Notes: generated from the sequence alone by a model not told the origin. A DNA stretch of 64,000 nt from Eshraghiella sp045129695 (GCA_045129695.1 JBGVJZ010000023.1:1-64000); one strand, 5' to 3'; counted from the stretch's first letter, positions 17,939 through 27,785 are shown. A program made the numbers and translations.

Positions 17939-19081
17939 ATGGGAGATACTCCAAAAAGGAAAAAGAAAAAAACAACCAATAAGGTACTTACAATTGTGGG
18001 AAGAGCTTTAGCAGTTCTTGGAGCTACAGTGCTTGCATTGGTAATAGGTTTATATGGAATGTTGTGGATATGCTGTCACGGACCATCTGAGTCAGCAAGG
18101 GACTTATTTGTTGGAACATTTCTTGAGACAGGTGCATTGAAATTTGTACCAAGCCTCTACTTTTCTAAGGAAGAGATTAAGGAAATCACAAGTAATAATT
18201 CAAGAGAGCATCTTGATGAAGATGTTAACACTGAGTTAATAGATATCCCGGATAAAGATAATGATAACGATGCAAATCAGGGAAATGATAATCCGGATAA
18301 GCCGGGATATAATAATAACTTCGATGAAAACGGAGTAGAGATTATTGAAATCGCAGGTCTTACCTATGCAGGTAAGCTTATGATTATTAAGGACCCTTCA
18401 AAGGTAAGTGTTGCTACGATATATCCTTGGTCTGATGATAATAAGAGCAAATATGGTGTTACACTGGATAAACTTGTAAGCGATGCCAATGCAATTGGAG
18501 GAATTAACGGAGGAGAATATGTATCAGACAATAACTGGGGTGGTAAGCCAAAGGGACTTGTTGTATGCAACGGAGAAATCCAGTATAACGCTCCACAGCA
18601 TGGCGATGTAATGATTGGATTTAATGAGGACAATATTCTCATTATTAAAGAAATTACAGGCATGACTGCCAACCAGGTAGCTGAAATGGTTAAAACGGAA
18701 AGAATTCGTGATGCGGTAAGCTTTAAGGATGTGGATGACGGTGATGATAATCATTTCACCAAGCTTATTATTAACGGAGAATCAATCCAATTTACCGGAA
18801 GCGGAAGCGGTGCTAACCCAAGAACAGCTATTGGACAGCGTGAGGATGGTGCAGTACTTATGCTTGTAACAGACGGAAGAGGTCACGAAGGTCATGTAGG
18901 TGCTACCGCTGCCGATTTGATAAGCATAATGAAGGAGTACGGTGCAGTTAATGCAGCTAATCTTGATGGGGGAAGCTCATCATCAATGTATTATAATGGT
19001 GAGTGGAAGATGAACAGTGTTACATTGTACTATGCAACCTCATCATGGAGACTTCCGACAGGTTTTGTTGTTTCGAAATAG
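17939..19081 (+). CDS. Membrane-anchored phosphodiester glycosidase (NAGPA family)
   Basis: The 380-residue product has a basic N-terminus (KRKKKKT), one membrane segment (about residues 18-45), an acidic D/N-rich linker (about 95-125) and a C-terminal NAGPA-type domain with INGGEY, NPRTAIGQ and NLDGGSSSSM. Family members cleave sugar-1-phosphodiesters; bacterial ones are implicated in wall polymer or exopolysaccharide turnover. The domain would sit outside the cell. It begins two bases after the glycosyltransferase stop, with AGGAGG inside the end of that gene, so translational coupling is likely. The substrate is not deducible, but the neighbour suggests a lipid- or phosphate-linked glycan. 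Confidence 0.88.
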   Translation: MGDTPKRKKKKTTNKVLTIVGRALAVLGATVLALVIGLYGMLWICCHGPSESARDLFVGTFLETGALKFVPSLYFSKEEIKEITSNNSREHLDEDVNTELIDIPDKDNDNDANQGNDNPDKPGYNNNFDENGVEIIEIAGLTYAGKLMIIKDPSKVSVATIYPWSDDNKSKYGVTLDKLVSDANAIGGINGGEYVSDNNWGGKPKGLVVCNGEIQYNAPQHGDVMIGFNEDNILIIKEITGMTANQVAEMVKTERIRDAVSFKDVDDGDDNHFTKLIINGESIQFTGSGSGANPRTAIGQREDGAVLMLVTDGRGHEGHVGATAADLISIMKEYGAVNAANLDGGSSSSMYYNGEWKMNSVTLYYATSSWRLPTGFVVSK

Positions 19082-19095
19082 GAGGATACGGATAT

Positions 19096-20190
19096 ATGAG
19101 AAAAAATATTTCAAAATTCTGGATTGGATTTCGCGTGTATGCTGCTGTCCTTCTGGTATTAATTGTTATTTTGCTTATTTACACATACAGCTCAATGAAA
19201 AAATATGAGAAAGCTCAGCCGACAGCGGTTATTAATGAACTTATTGAGGAACTTAAGAATGGAGATATCTCTTCAATTGAATTAACTGCGGGTAATAAAT
19301 TCGAAGAGGTTACAGGTTTTGAGAATATGCTTATTTCCAAGCTTAAAGGAAGTGAGCTGGAATATGAGATGATAACCACCTCCTATGATGCAATGACATA
19401 TGATATTTTACAGAATGATGAGGTCATTGCAACAGTTAAGCTTAAAGCTGACAATCATAAGGAAATGTTTGCAATTCTTACTATATGTGACTGGAAAGTG
19501 GAATCTGTATCTGCCAATATTGCTGCGGGTACTAATAATGTATGCATTACAATTCCTGATAACTATACAGCATATATTAACAGTGTTGAGCTCGGAGCAG
19601 ATGAGCAGCAGGGCGAGGCTGCTCAATTACCTGAATTATCTTATGCCGCCACTTATACACAGGTTCCGAAATTTGTTACCTATAAGGTGGAAGGACTTGT
19701 AAATGTACCTGAAGTAAAGGTAGTTGATATGAATAATGCAGAGGTGGATTTATCAGGATATGATTTAAATAATGTTAATATTGGATATCCTGTAAGTGAG
19801 ATGCCTGCTGAGCTTGAAGCATATGTAACTCAGGCTGCCATGGATTACTCCAACTTCTTTTCAAAGGATTTACCTGGATGCTCACAGAGTACAGACGGAA
19901 TTGCAAAGTATTTTCCGGCAGATTCAACATATATTGAACTTGCAGAGAATTATCGTCTTAATGATATGTGGATGTACAGTGCTCATACAGGAACAGAATT
20001 CCAGAATCTTTCGGTGGATGACTATACTGTTTACAGTGATTCGTTATTCTCATGCAGGGTGTCATTTACAAAGAGAATGGTACTTAAGACAGGAGAAGAG
20101 AGAAAAGAAGATAATGACCAGATTTATTATTATGTAAATATTGACGGTAACTGGCTGATTGCAGCAATGTTAAATAACACCAATAATTAA
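19096..20190 (+). CDS. Single-pass anchored extracytoplasmic protein, unknown
   Basis: The 364-residue product has a short cytoplasmic N-terminus, one membrane helix (about residues 11-33) and a large outside region. Two parts are visible: residues 40-130 with a beta-rich pattern, and 255-360, which resembles an NTF2-like fold (YYYVNIDGNWLIAAM at the end). Architecture is reminiscent of TcaA/YvbJ-type proteins, without their zinc ribbon. ATG 19096 follows GGAGGATACGG; the frame is open upstream but overlaps the preceding gene. Fourteen bases separate it from the glycosidase gene. Function unknown. Confidence 0.75.
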   Translation: MRKNISKFWIGFRVYAAVLLVLIVILLIYTYSSMKKYEKAQPTAVINELIEELKNGDISSIELTAGNKFEEVTGFENMLISKLKGSELEYEMITTSYDAMTYDILQNDEVIATVKLKADNHKEMFAILTICDWKVESVSANIAAGTNNVCITIPDNYTAYINSVELGADEQQGEAAQLPELSYAATYTQVPKFVTYKVEGLVNVPEVKVVDMNNAEVDLSGYDLNNVNIGYPVSEMPAELEAYVTQAAMDYSNFFSKDLPGCSQSTDGIAKYFPADSTYIELAENYRLNDMWMYSAHTGTEFQNLSVDDYTVYSDSLFSCRVSFTKRMVLKTGEERKEDNDQIYYYVNIDGNWLIAAMLNNTNN

Positions 20191-20209
20191 TCAACTAATG
20201 GGGGACAAA

Positions 20210-21151
20210 ATGGGATACGAAAAAGCATTAGAGGTTATAAAAGAAGTTAAAAAAGTAGTAAAAGGAAAGGATTCAGTAATACACAGCGTTGTTATGGCAT
20301 TCCTTGCAAAGGGGCATGTGCTTATGGAGGATATTCCGGGGGTTGGTAAGACAACCCTTGCTCTTGCAATTGCAAAGGCTATGGATTTGAAACAGAACAG
20401 AATGCAGTTTACAACGGATGTTCTTCCTTCGGATGTAGTGGGATTTTCAATGTTTAATGCTAAAACACAGGAGTTTGAGTATAAAGAAGGTGCAGTAATG
20501 TGCAATTTGTTCCTTGCAGATGAGATTAACAGAACCTCATCCAAAACACAGTCTGCACTTCTGGAGGCAATGGAGGAGGGACAGACAACCGTTGATGGTG
20601 TTACAAGAAATATTCCTAAGCCATTTACGGTAATTGCAACACAGAATCCGGTGGGGTCCGCCGGAACTCAGATGCTTCCTGAGTCCCAGCTGGACAGATT
20701 TATGATTAAATTGTCCATGGGTTATCCTGATGCAGCCAGCGAGGTAAGTATTCTTCTTGGCAAGAGTGGCGACAATCCGCTTAATGATGTTGAAAAAGTG
20801 CTGGATGCAGAAACAATAATTGAAATGCAGAATGAAGTTGAACAGGTGCATGTGGACAGAGTTATTTATGAATATATTGTCATGCTGTGTTCCATCACAA
20901 GAAAGCATCCGATGATTGAGCTTGGAGTAAGTCCGAGAGGTACGGTTGCACTGGCCAATATGAGTAAGGCACATGCATACCTGTATGGAAGAAATTATGT
21001 TACACCTGAGGATGTACAGGCAGTATTTCCTGATGTTGTTAAACATCGTTTAGTACTTAGTCCTAAGGCAAAGGTTGCCAAAATATCAGTGGATAAGGTT
21101 GTTAAGACTGTTTTGGATACAGTTCCGGTTCCAAGACCGGTTGTAAAATAA
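20210..21151 (+). CDS. MoxR-family AAA ATPase
   Basis: MoxR ATPases are chaperone-like AAA+ proteins often encoded beside DUF58 and transglutaminase genes. The 313-residue product has Walker A (GVGKTTLA), Walker B (FLADEINR), the pore-type TVDGVTR loop, a sensor 1 (ATQNPVGSAGTQ) and the SPRGTVAL sensor 2 region. ATG 20210 is preferred over ATG 20198 because GGGGGA lies six bases before it. The next two genes are exactly the usual partners, so this is the classic MoxR-DUF58-transglutaminase module. Confidence 0.93.
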   Translation: MGYEKALEVIKEVKKVVKGKDSVIHSVVMAFLAKGHVLMEDIPGVGKTTLALAIAKAMDLKQNRMQFTTDVLPSDVVGFSMFNAKTQEFEYKEGAVMCNLFLADEINRTSSKTQSALLEAMEEGQTTVDGVTRNIPKPFTVIATQNPVGSAGTQMLPESQLDRFMIKLSMGYPDAASEVSILLGKSGDNPLNDVEKVLDAETIIEMQNEVEQVHVDRVIYEYIVMLCSITRKHPMIELGVSPRGTVALANMSKAHAYLYGRNYVTPEDVQAVFPDVVKHRLVLSPKAKVAKISVDKVVKTVLDTVPVPRPVVK

Positions 21152-21161
21152 GGAGCGAAAA

Positions 21162-22277
21162 ATGATTGGACATGTTTTAATTTATTTTTTGCTTTGGTTT
21201 ATTTTACTTGTATTTAATGCAATTAATTATTCCTTTGTGCCATTTCTGTTCAGTATTGTTTTAGGTATAATTACAATAATTTCACTGGCATTGGTTATTA
21301 TACTCAGAATGAATACAAAGGTGGAATTTGAAGAGGAAAATTCTGTCGGAGAGAGAACCAATAAACATCTTGTGCGCATTGTGGTGACCAATACGTCATT
21401 TATACCGCTTCTTCGCTGTAAGGTTTTTGTTGAAATAAGACGAGGTTCCAATTCACGCAGAAAGATTAAAAAAATTAAGACGATGTGCATGGGAAATTCA
21501 TCACAAATCTGTGAGTTTTACATTAACTGCCCTGATTGTGAAACGGTTTCCTTCAGAATCCGGAAAATATATATATACGATTTTTTGAATCTTCTGGTGC
21601 TCAGAAAAAAATCAAACGCTTCCAATATGCTTATTGTCATGCCGAAAAATCCGGATATAGATATTGTGCAGAGAATGGCTTATGTAATTACTAATGAAGA
21701 AGGTATGATTTATTCTGATAAGAAGCCGGGAGACGACCCTACAGAAATTTTTGCTATTCGTGAATATAAGGGTGGCGACAAAATCCGTAACATTCATTGG
21801 AAGTTGTCCTCCAAAACCGCAGATTTAATGGTTAAGGATTACGGACTTCCGTTAATGGAGAATGATACGGTGATTATTGATATTTTTCAATATCTTCATG
21901 GTCAGAAAAAAAACAGTAATGAAATGTTTGATTTGCTCTACGGATTAATTAGTGCCTTGACAAGGCGTGGCTTTGGATTCAATGCCTGTATTTATGATGG
22001 CATTTATCAGAAAATAAGAATAGAAACTCAGAGTGATATTTACAATCTCTTTAACAAAATATATGCGATAAAACCATATCCGCCAATGGCTGATTCCGCT
22101 GCCAATATGTTTTATTCAGAGCAGACAGGCAGACAGAACAGAATTTTTTATGTAACACAATATCTTGATGATAATACCATTGGACAGATGAGAATTCTTA
22201 AGGAGACAGGATTTGTGTATTATCTAATACCGGGGCATGTTTATAATTCATATATGCCGGTTAAATTTGAGGGGTAA
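21162..22277 (+). CDS. DUF58 domain membrane protein
   Basis: The 371-residue protein has two N-terminal membrane helices (about residues 4-25 and 26-46) and a DUF58 domain marked by REYKGGDKIRNIHWKLS, followed by a von Willebrand-like region (DTVIIDIF). DUF58 proteins are partners of MoxR ATPases. AAGGAGCG precedes the ATG. It sits ten bases after the MoxR gene and six before the transglutaminase gene. The biochemical role of the family is not established. Confidence 0.9.
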   Translation: MIGHVLIYFLLWFILLVFNAINYSFVPFLFSIVLGIITIISLALVIILRMNTKVEFEEENSVGERTNKHLVRIVVTNTSFIPLLRCKVFVEIRRGSNSRRKIKKIKTMCMGNSSQICEFYINCPDCETVSFRIRKIYIYDFLNLLVLRKKSNASNMLIVMPKNPDIDIVQRMAYVITNEEGMIYSDKKPGDDPTEIFAIREYKGGDKIRNIHWKLSSKTADLMVKDYGLPLMENDTVIIDIFQYLHGQKKNSNEMFDLLYGLISALTRRGFGFNACIYDGIYQKIRIETQSDIYNLFNKIYAIKPYPPMADSAANMFYSEQTGRQNRIFYVTQYLDDNTIGQMRILKETGFVYYLIPGHVYNSYMPVKFEG

Positions 22278-22283
22278 AATATA

Positions 22284-24704
22284 ATGAGTGATGGATTAAG
22301 TAAACTTAAACTTTATATAACGACAATAGTTATGACATTTATGGGTATTTTATCTGTCCATTTGTCATTTCTGAATACATTTTATAAAGGTGAATTGTAC
22401 GATACAGCTATATGGTTTGTGCTGGTGTTGTTTTCAACAGCCGGGTTCAGTGCAGCGGTTGTATTTATGAAGCACAAATGGATTGTTCCCGTATGCTGCA
22501 TTATTATTGCAGGAATTTTTGTCTATACTAAGCTTTATGAAATAACCGGTGGTTTTGGAATCTGCTTTAATATTGTAGCAGAAGCGGCAGCCAAATTTTT
22601 TCAGGCGGATGTGTTATATATATATATGACTACCAAGATGATCAAATATGGAGAAACGGAAACCTTCTGTTATATGCTGGCAGTATTGCTGCCACTTATT
22701 TTCTCGTATACAATATATCATCGAAAAACAATTGTTTTTACAATTCTTATCGTTGTTGCAGCACTGGGAATTCCCGTGTTGTTTGAAGTGTTTCCGGGAT
22801 TTTTTGATGTTTTATTTGCTATTATTTATTGTATACAGCTGCTTGTTATTTCTGTAGTACCGGGAAAAATATCGGATAAACAGAAATTTACTATTCATAT
22901 TGCAGCATTGATATTTGGCATGATTATAATGCTTGCCGGTGGAATTGTTAATATTGTTCTGCCTTCAGATGAATATGAGAGAAGCAGTGTTTTTGATGAT
23001 ATTAAGACGTTTCTGGTTGACCACGATTTTCCTGAATGGAGTGAAAATAAATCTGTTGCAGGAACAATCGGAGCCGGAAAGCTTGGGCATGTGGATGAGC
23101 TTAAGTTTCAGGGAGCAGAGATACTTAAGGTTGAACTGCCTGCTTTAAGTGAAAAAATATATATTAAGGGTTATGTTGGTGCAACCTATGACCGTAATCA
23201 ATGGAAAGAGCCGTCTGCTAAGGACAAAGAGCTTTTTGCCGATATGTTGGGTAACGGATATCCTCAGCAGACAATGGTTTCAGAGTTCCTTGAGCAGCTT
23301 GCAGCTGTGGATGAATTGTCAGGCTACAAGGCTGAAATGAAAATTAGTTATCTTTCAAGCTTCAAGCCATATCATTTTATACCACTATATTCTGTTATGT
23401 CTGAAGGTCTTACCTATAATACGGATAAAGTTATATCTTTAAGTGAAGAGGACGTGTGGATAGAATATTTTATACCTGATGAAGAATCTTTTCGTGTGCA
23501 CGAAAGCTTAATAGGCAGCATTTGGGAGGATACGCCTTATGAGTCACTCAATGAACGCTATGAGGAATATGTGTATGAAAATTATCTTGATGTTAATACT
23601 ACGGTTAAAAATGACTTAAGAGATAAGTGGGGCTCATATTCAATATCTACAGGCGCAGACAGGTTTGAACTTGCTAAGGACATTCAGAAATATTTGGAAC
23701 AGAATTATACTTATACTACTTCTCCCGGTAAACTTCCGGAGGGTGAGGATTTTGTTAAATATTTCCTTTATGATACCAAAAAAGGTTACTGTACTTATTT
23801 TGCAACAGCGGCAGTAATGATGTTTCGAAGTGCGGGTGTGCCTGCAAGATACGTGGAGGGATATGTTTTCTATTCGGGTGATGATATCTCTTTGACCGGG
23901 CAGAATTCCGTGATTACTTACAGTGCGGATGGAGCTTCGGAAGGTCTTACAGACTATGGAGAGATAACGGTTAAGGATTATAATGCTCATGCATGGGTGG
24001 AATTCTATGTTGATGGAATTGGCTGGATTGATTATGAAGTAACACCGGGAAGCGGAACAGCCGGTACAATTATTGAAACGGAATCACAGTCAGGGACTAC
24101 AACGCAGGAAACTACTACAACAGAGCCGGCAACAGATGAGACAACGTCGTATGAAAATGCAACTACCAAGGAGCCTGATTTAAATCCGACAACTGAAGTT
24201 TCCCAGGAGGCAACAACCGGGGGCGAAACGGAAACCGGTTTTTCTTTTAAACTGTCTGCAAAGACAGTAAAGCTTTTGGTTATTATTTTTGCTGTATTAT
24301 TGTTGATTGCATTAATTGTGTTCAGCATAATAATATCGCATAGCAGAATTAATTACTCACGTGAGACAATTCATAAAGAGGATAAGAAAAATCTCAGTGG
24401 TAAGAGCATCATTATGTATTATGGGCTTTTTGAACGTCTTATGCGTAAATGTGGTTTTAAGAAAACAGCGGGTATGACATATATGGATTTTGCACTGTTA
24501 GTGGAAAAAGAATGTTATGCTGTCGGAGAGAATGAGGGCACAAGGCTCACAGAGATATTTGAAAAGCTTAATTATTCGAATATGCAGGTTACAGTCGATG
24601 AAATAGATGAAATGAAACGAATTTATTTATTGATTAAACAGCGTGTTTATGAGAATATGGGAGTTGTGGGGAAAATAATTTTTACTTATATATCAAATTA
24701 TTAG
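22284..24704 (+). CDS. Membrane transglutaminase-like protein
   Basis: The 806-residue product has an N-terminal membrane part with at least six helices (about residues 8-235), an external transglutaminase-like domain (about 440-600) with the catalytic triad visible (Cys in KKGYCTYF, His in NAHAWVEF, Asp in WIDYEVTPG), a Thr/Glu-rich linker (about 605-650), another membrane helix (about 655-682) and a C-terminal cytoplasmic DUF4129-like tail. Such proteins are the third member of MoxR-DUF58 modules and may act as cysteine proteases or crosslinkers in the envelope. GAGGGGTAAAATA precedes the ATG. The amidase gene begins 14 bases after the stop. Confidence 0.9.
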   Translation: MSDGLSKLKLYITTIVMTFMGILSVHLSFLNTFYKGELYDTAIWFVLVLFSTAGFSAAVVFMKHKWIVPVCCIIIAGIFVYTKLYEITGGFGICFNIVAEAAAKFFQADVLYIYMTTKMIKYGETETFCYMLAVLLPLIFSYTIYHRKTIVFTILIVVAALGIPVLFEVFPGFFDVLFAIIYCIQLLVISVVPGKISDKQKFTIHIAALIFGMIIMLAGGIVNIVLPSDEYERSSVFDDIKTFLVDHDFPEWSENKSVAGTIGAGKLGHVDELKFQGAEILKVELPALSEKIYIKGYVGATYDRNQWKEPSAKDKELFADMLGNGYPQQTMVSEFLEQLAAVDELSGYKAEMKISYLSSFKPYHFIPLYSVMSEGLTYNTDKVISLSEEDVWIEYFIPDEESFRVHESLIGSIWEDTPYESLNERYEEYVYENYLDVNTTVKNDLRDKWGSYSISTGADRFELAKDIQKYLEQNYTYTTSPGKLPEGEDFVKYFLYDTKKGYCTYFATAAVMMFRSAGVPARYVEGYVFYSGDDISLTGQNSVITYSADGASEGLTDYGEITVKDYNAHAWVEFYVDGIGWIDYEVTPGSGTAGTIIETESQSGTTTQETTTTEPATDETTSYENATTKEPDLNPTTEVSQEATTGGETETGFSFKLSAKTVKLLVIIFAVLLLIALIVFSIIISHSRINYSRETIHKEDKKNLSGKSIIMYYGLFERLMRKCGFKKTAGMTYMDFALLVEKECYAVGENEGTRLTEIFEKLNYSNMQVTVDEIDEMKRIYLLIKQRVYENMGVVGKIIFTYISNY

Positions 24705-24718
24705 CGGAGGAAATTGAA

Positions 24719-26146
24719 ATGAAAAAAATACCGGCACTGATTATGGCTTTTGTGGTTATGGTAAGCTGCCTCTTTATGGGGAGTGTTAGTGTAGCAGCCA
24801 ATAAGAATAATGATGATATTGTTATTGTGATAGATCCGGGACACGGAGGAGCAGATCCGGGTGCGCAGGGTACCACCGGTGTATATGAGAAGGAATGTAA
24901 TCTTGCAATTGCACAGGCGATGAAGGATGAGCTTCTCACATATGAAGGAGTTAAGGTGTATCTGACAAGGTCGGGTGATGAATGGACCACTAATACCGCA
25001 CGTGCAATGACTGCGGCAGCACTTAATGCAGATTTCCTTATCAGTATCCATAACAACAGTGGCTCATCCACCAATACGGGTGCACTGGCATATCGTACAG
25101 TTAATTCATATTACAGTGAAATGACCAATGATATGTGTAATCTGATCCTTGATTATCTGGTGGGTATCGGACTTCATAATGGTGGTGTGCAGACAAGATT
25201 ATCAACACAGTATAATAATGAGGACTATTATACAATTATTGCAGAGGGTGTACGTGGCGGAGTACCTACAATAATTGTTGAACATTGCTTCCTTAGTAAT
25301 ACTGAAGATGCTTCCCAAATAAGTAATGAAGACGGAACAGTTAATAAGGATGCGGTTAAGGCAATGGGAGTTGCGGATGCTACAGCAGTTGCAACATATT
25401 ATTCACTTTCAAAGAGAACGGCAGTAGCTGACGACGCAACAACGGTAACACTTGAGAAGTCATATTCTGTTACGGTAACGGCTCCGGGAAGTACCGGTAA
25501 AGAAGTTTCATGGTATTCGGTTGACAGCAGGGTTGCAACGGTATCGGATGAAGGTGTTGTAACTGCAGTAGGAGAAGGAACTACTAATGTAGTATATAAA
25601 TTCTCTGACGGAACAAGTGGTTCATGCACAATTGAGGTTACTCCTTCCAAAGCAGTTGCATTAGTAGGAGCAATTGATCCTACTTTTTATGATAATGATG
25701 ACAATTTTAGTAATATTGACTTTGATTCAGCATTTGGTTTTGTAATTAACTCTGACGGAACCTCCGCTAAGGTTAAGCTTGATTCAGTTGAAGAGGTTGA
25801 TTTAAGTATTACAGGTGTTCAGGATCTTACAGTTAAGTACGGTCAGATGGAAGGCAAATTAAGAATTATTCATAATACTTCTGATTATATTCCACAGGTA
25901 ACACTCCCGGTGGAGACAGAACCGCAGGAAACCACCATATCAGAAGATAATACATCAAATACAGAGACTTCACCGGCAGAAGATAATAAAAATACTGACC
26001 CTAAGGATAATCTTATTACAATACTTAAATTCGTTATCGTTTTTCTGGTTATACTGATTATCGGACTTGTCATTTTTATAATTGAGAGCAGGAAAAGAGG
26101 AAGAAGAGGTTATAATAGAAGACGTGGAAGACACAGGAGGTATTAA
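24719..26146 (+). CDS. N-acetylmuramoyl-L-alanine amidase with Ig-like domain and C-terminal anchor
   Basis: Amidase_3 enzymes cut the bond between MurNAc and the stem peptide, using zinc. Zinc ligands and the catalytic Glu are visible: IDPGHGGADPG, KECNLA, SIHNNS and VEHCFLS. The 475-residue product has a signal peptide ending near residue 27, the amidase domain (about 35-230), a BIG2-like Ig domain (about 245-315), a beta region, a Thr/Glu-rich linker and a C-terminal membrane helix (about 435-457) followed by an Arg-rich tail. It is therefore anchored by its C-terminus. GCGGAGG precedes the ATG. It directly precedes a paralogous amidase gene. Confidence 0.94.
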   Translation: MKKIPALIMAFVVMVSCLFMGSVSVAANKNNDDIVIVIDPGHGGADPGAQGTTGVYEKECNLAIAQAMKDELLTYEGVKVYLTRSGDEWTTNTARAMTAAALNADFLISIHNNSGSSTNTGALAYRTVNSYYSEMTNDMCNLILDYLVGIGLHNGGVQTRLSTQYNNEDYYTIIAEGVRGGVPTIIVEHCFLSNTEDASQISNEDGTVNKDAVKAMGVADATAVATYYSLSKRTAVADDATTVTLEKSYSVTVTAPGSTGKEVSWYSVDSRVATVSDEGVVTAVGEGTTNVVYKFSDGTSGSCTIEVTPSKAVALVGAIDPTFYDNDDNFSNIDFDSAFGFVINSDGTSAKVKLDSVEEVDLSITGVQDLTVKYGQMEGKLRIIHNTSDYIPQVTLPVETEPQETTISEDNTSNTETSPAEDNKNTDPKDNLITILKFVIVFLVILIIGLVIFIIESRKRGRRGYNRRRGRHRRY

Positions 26147-26147
26147 T

Positions 26148-27446
26148 TTGAAAAAAATATTTGGAATAATACTATGTTTTGCTGCTTCATTACTGTTTGC
26201 ATTATCATTTCCCCAGAATACAAATGCAAAGGATGCGGATGGCGATATTGTGATAGTTATTGATCCCGGACATGGAAGCATTGACGGAGGTGCGAGTCAG
26301 AATGGTGTAAGCGAAGAACTCGTTAACTGGGCAATTGCAACATCATTAAAGGCAGAGCTTGAGACCTATTGGGGTGTTAAGGTATACCTGACAAGGGGGT
26401 CATCGGAATATAATTCTAATTCGGGGCGTGCAAGACAGGGCTTGGTGCTTAATGCGGATTTGGTAGTATCAGTTCATAATAACAGTGGAGCTGCAGAGGC
26501 TAAGGGAATAGAAGTATATGGCACTGTTAACTCTTCTTACAGTAAGATAACTGAGTCAATAGGTAAAAATATCTGTGAAAAGGTGAATGCACTCGGTCTT
26601 GTGAACAGAGGCTATAAGACCAGAGCTTCCTCTTCAAATATCGGAAGGGATTATTATACTGTTATTGATGAGGCTGTTTGTGCAGGAATACCTGCTATTA
26701 TAATAGAACATTGTTTTATCAGTAATCCTTCTGATGCTGCATTTATTGCTAATTCTCTTAATCAGAAAAAAGTTGGTGCTGCAGATGCGACTGCAATTGC
26801 TGAATATTTCGGATTAGTTAAGAGAGGTGTGGCTGACGGAAGCAATATAACATTAACACGTACATATAGTGCTAATTTTGTTACTGCTACAAAAGGAAAC
26901 TTTGAATCATCAAATACAGCAGTTGCAGTTGTTAATTCAAACGGAGTAATTACCGCTGTTGGGGAAGGAACTGCACAGATAACCAACACAATGATGGATG
27001 GAGATGTGGAGACCGTTACAATTACTGTTCCTGCCGTTAAGATGACAGCGATTGCAGCGGGGATAAGTCCGACCTACTATAATGCCGTTGAAGAAATTAA
27101 TAAAGCCAATATTATTGTAAAGGGAATATATTCTGATGGTTCTGTCAAACAGATAACGAGTGGATATACTGTTGGAGATGCATCTACATCAGCTGACGGA
27201 GTTTGTGATATTCCGATTTCATATAATGGTTTTAACTGTTCTTTGAGAGTATATAAAACAGGCAGAGTTGGAACCTATTCTGACGGAGCAGCATATAAGC
27301 CGGGTAATAATAAGGATATTCTGATTGTTCCGGATGTCTATCAGTCAGTTAATACAGGAATTAATATTTCGCTGTCGCCTGTGTCATCAGACTATGTAGG
27401 TGTAACTGTAACATCGCAGCAGCCTGACCCTGTACCGGCACCGTAA
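26148..27446 (+). CDS. Paralogous N-acetylmuramoyl-L-alanine amidase, ended early by an in-frame TAA
   Basis: The start is TTG 26148, placed by AGGAGG seven bases upstream and by the neighbouring amidase stop two bases away; an ATG at 26082 would lie inside the previous gene. As read, the product is 432 residues: signal peptide, amidase domain with IDPGHGSIDGG, SVHNNSG and IEHCFIS, a BIG2-like domain (VVNSNGVITAVGEGTAQI) and a second beta domain. It stops with TAA 27444-27446 just inside a Pro/Thr/Glu repeat linker. The same frame continues for 112 more codons through the linker to a membrane anchor, with one further TAA. The protein made would be secreted and unanchored unless the stops are read through or are errors. 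Confidence 0.88.
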   Translation: MKKIFGIILCFAASLLFALSFPQNTNAKDADGDIVIVIDPGHGSIDGGASQNGVSEELVNWAIATSLKAELETYWGVKVYLTRGSSEYNSNSGRARQGLVLNADLVVSVHNNSGAAEAKGIEVYGTVNSSYSKITESIGKNICEKVNALGLVNRGYKTRASSSNIGRDYYTVIDEAVCAGIPAIIIEHCFISNPSDAAFIANSLNQKKVGAADATAIAEYFGLVKRGVADGSNITLTRTYSANFVTATKGNFESSNTAVAVVNSNGVITAVGEGTAQITNTMMDGDVETVTITVPAVKMTAIAAGISPTYYNAVEEINKANIIVKGIYSDGSVKQITSGYTVGDASTSADGVCDIPISYNGFNCSLRVYKTGRVGTYSDGAAYKPGNNKDILIVPDVYQSVNTGINISLSPVSSDYVGVTVTSQQPDPVPAP

Positions 27447-27551
27447 CCGTTGACACCGTAACCGACGACACCGGAGCCGACAACACCGGAACCGGCGACA
27501 CCGGAACCGACGACACCGGAGCCGACAACACCGGAACCGACGACACCTGAA
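27432..27551 (+). repeat. 15-bp tandem coding repeat (P-E-P-T-T linker) with two TAA codons
   Basis: Five-codon units of the form CCG-GAA/GAG-CCG-ACG/ACA-ACA repeat about seven times. At 27444-27446 and 27459-27461 the GAA position is TAA, exactly one unit apart; one unit also has TTG in place of ACG. All other units keep GAA or GAG. Confidence 0.85.
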
Positions 27552-27785
27552 GAAAATACATCTGAAACTACAACGGATGAGACAATTACAGTAGATACAA
27601 CTACGGAAAATAATACAACTGTTAATCAGACAACGGAGGAAATCAGTTCTGAAATTACCACTATACAGAATGATGAAAAAGTTCAGCTGTGGCAGATAGG
27701 TTTGATTATAATGGTTGGAGCAGTAGGAATAACTGTAGGTGCGGTCGGAATTATTCTTTTCTTCAAAATGAAAAATAGAAAGTAA
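27447..27785 (+). pseudogene. Orphaned C-terminal linker and membrane anchor of the second amidase
   Basis: The frame of the amidase continues after its stop: repeat linker, a Thr/Glu-rich segment (TSETTTDETITVDTTTEN), then a hydrophobic helix (IGLIIMVGAVGITVGAVGIILF) with a short basic end (KMKNRK) and a stop at 27783-27785. It matches the layout of the neighbouring amidase's anchor. Apart from the two TAA codons it is intact, so the interruption is recent, an error, or tolerated. Confidence 0.8.

Noticed and set aside
26082..26147. ATG 26082 as the start of the second amidase
   Set aside because: It lies inside the previous amidase gene and adds a charged segment before the signal peptide; TTG 26148 has AGGAGG at ideal spacing.
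27432..27551. CRISPR-like short tandem repeats
   Set aside because: Units are contiguous 15-bp coding repeats without spacers and keep the reading frame.
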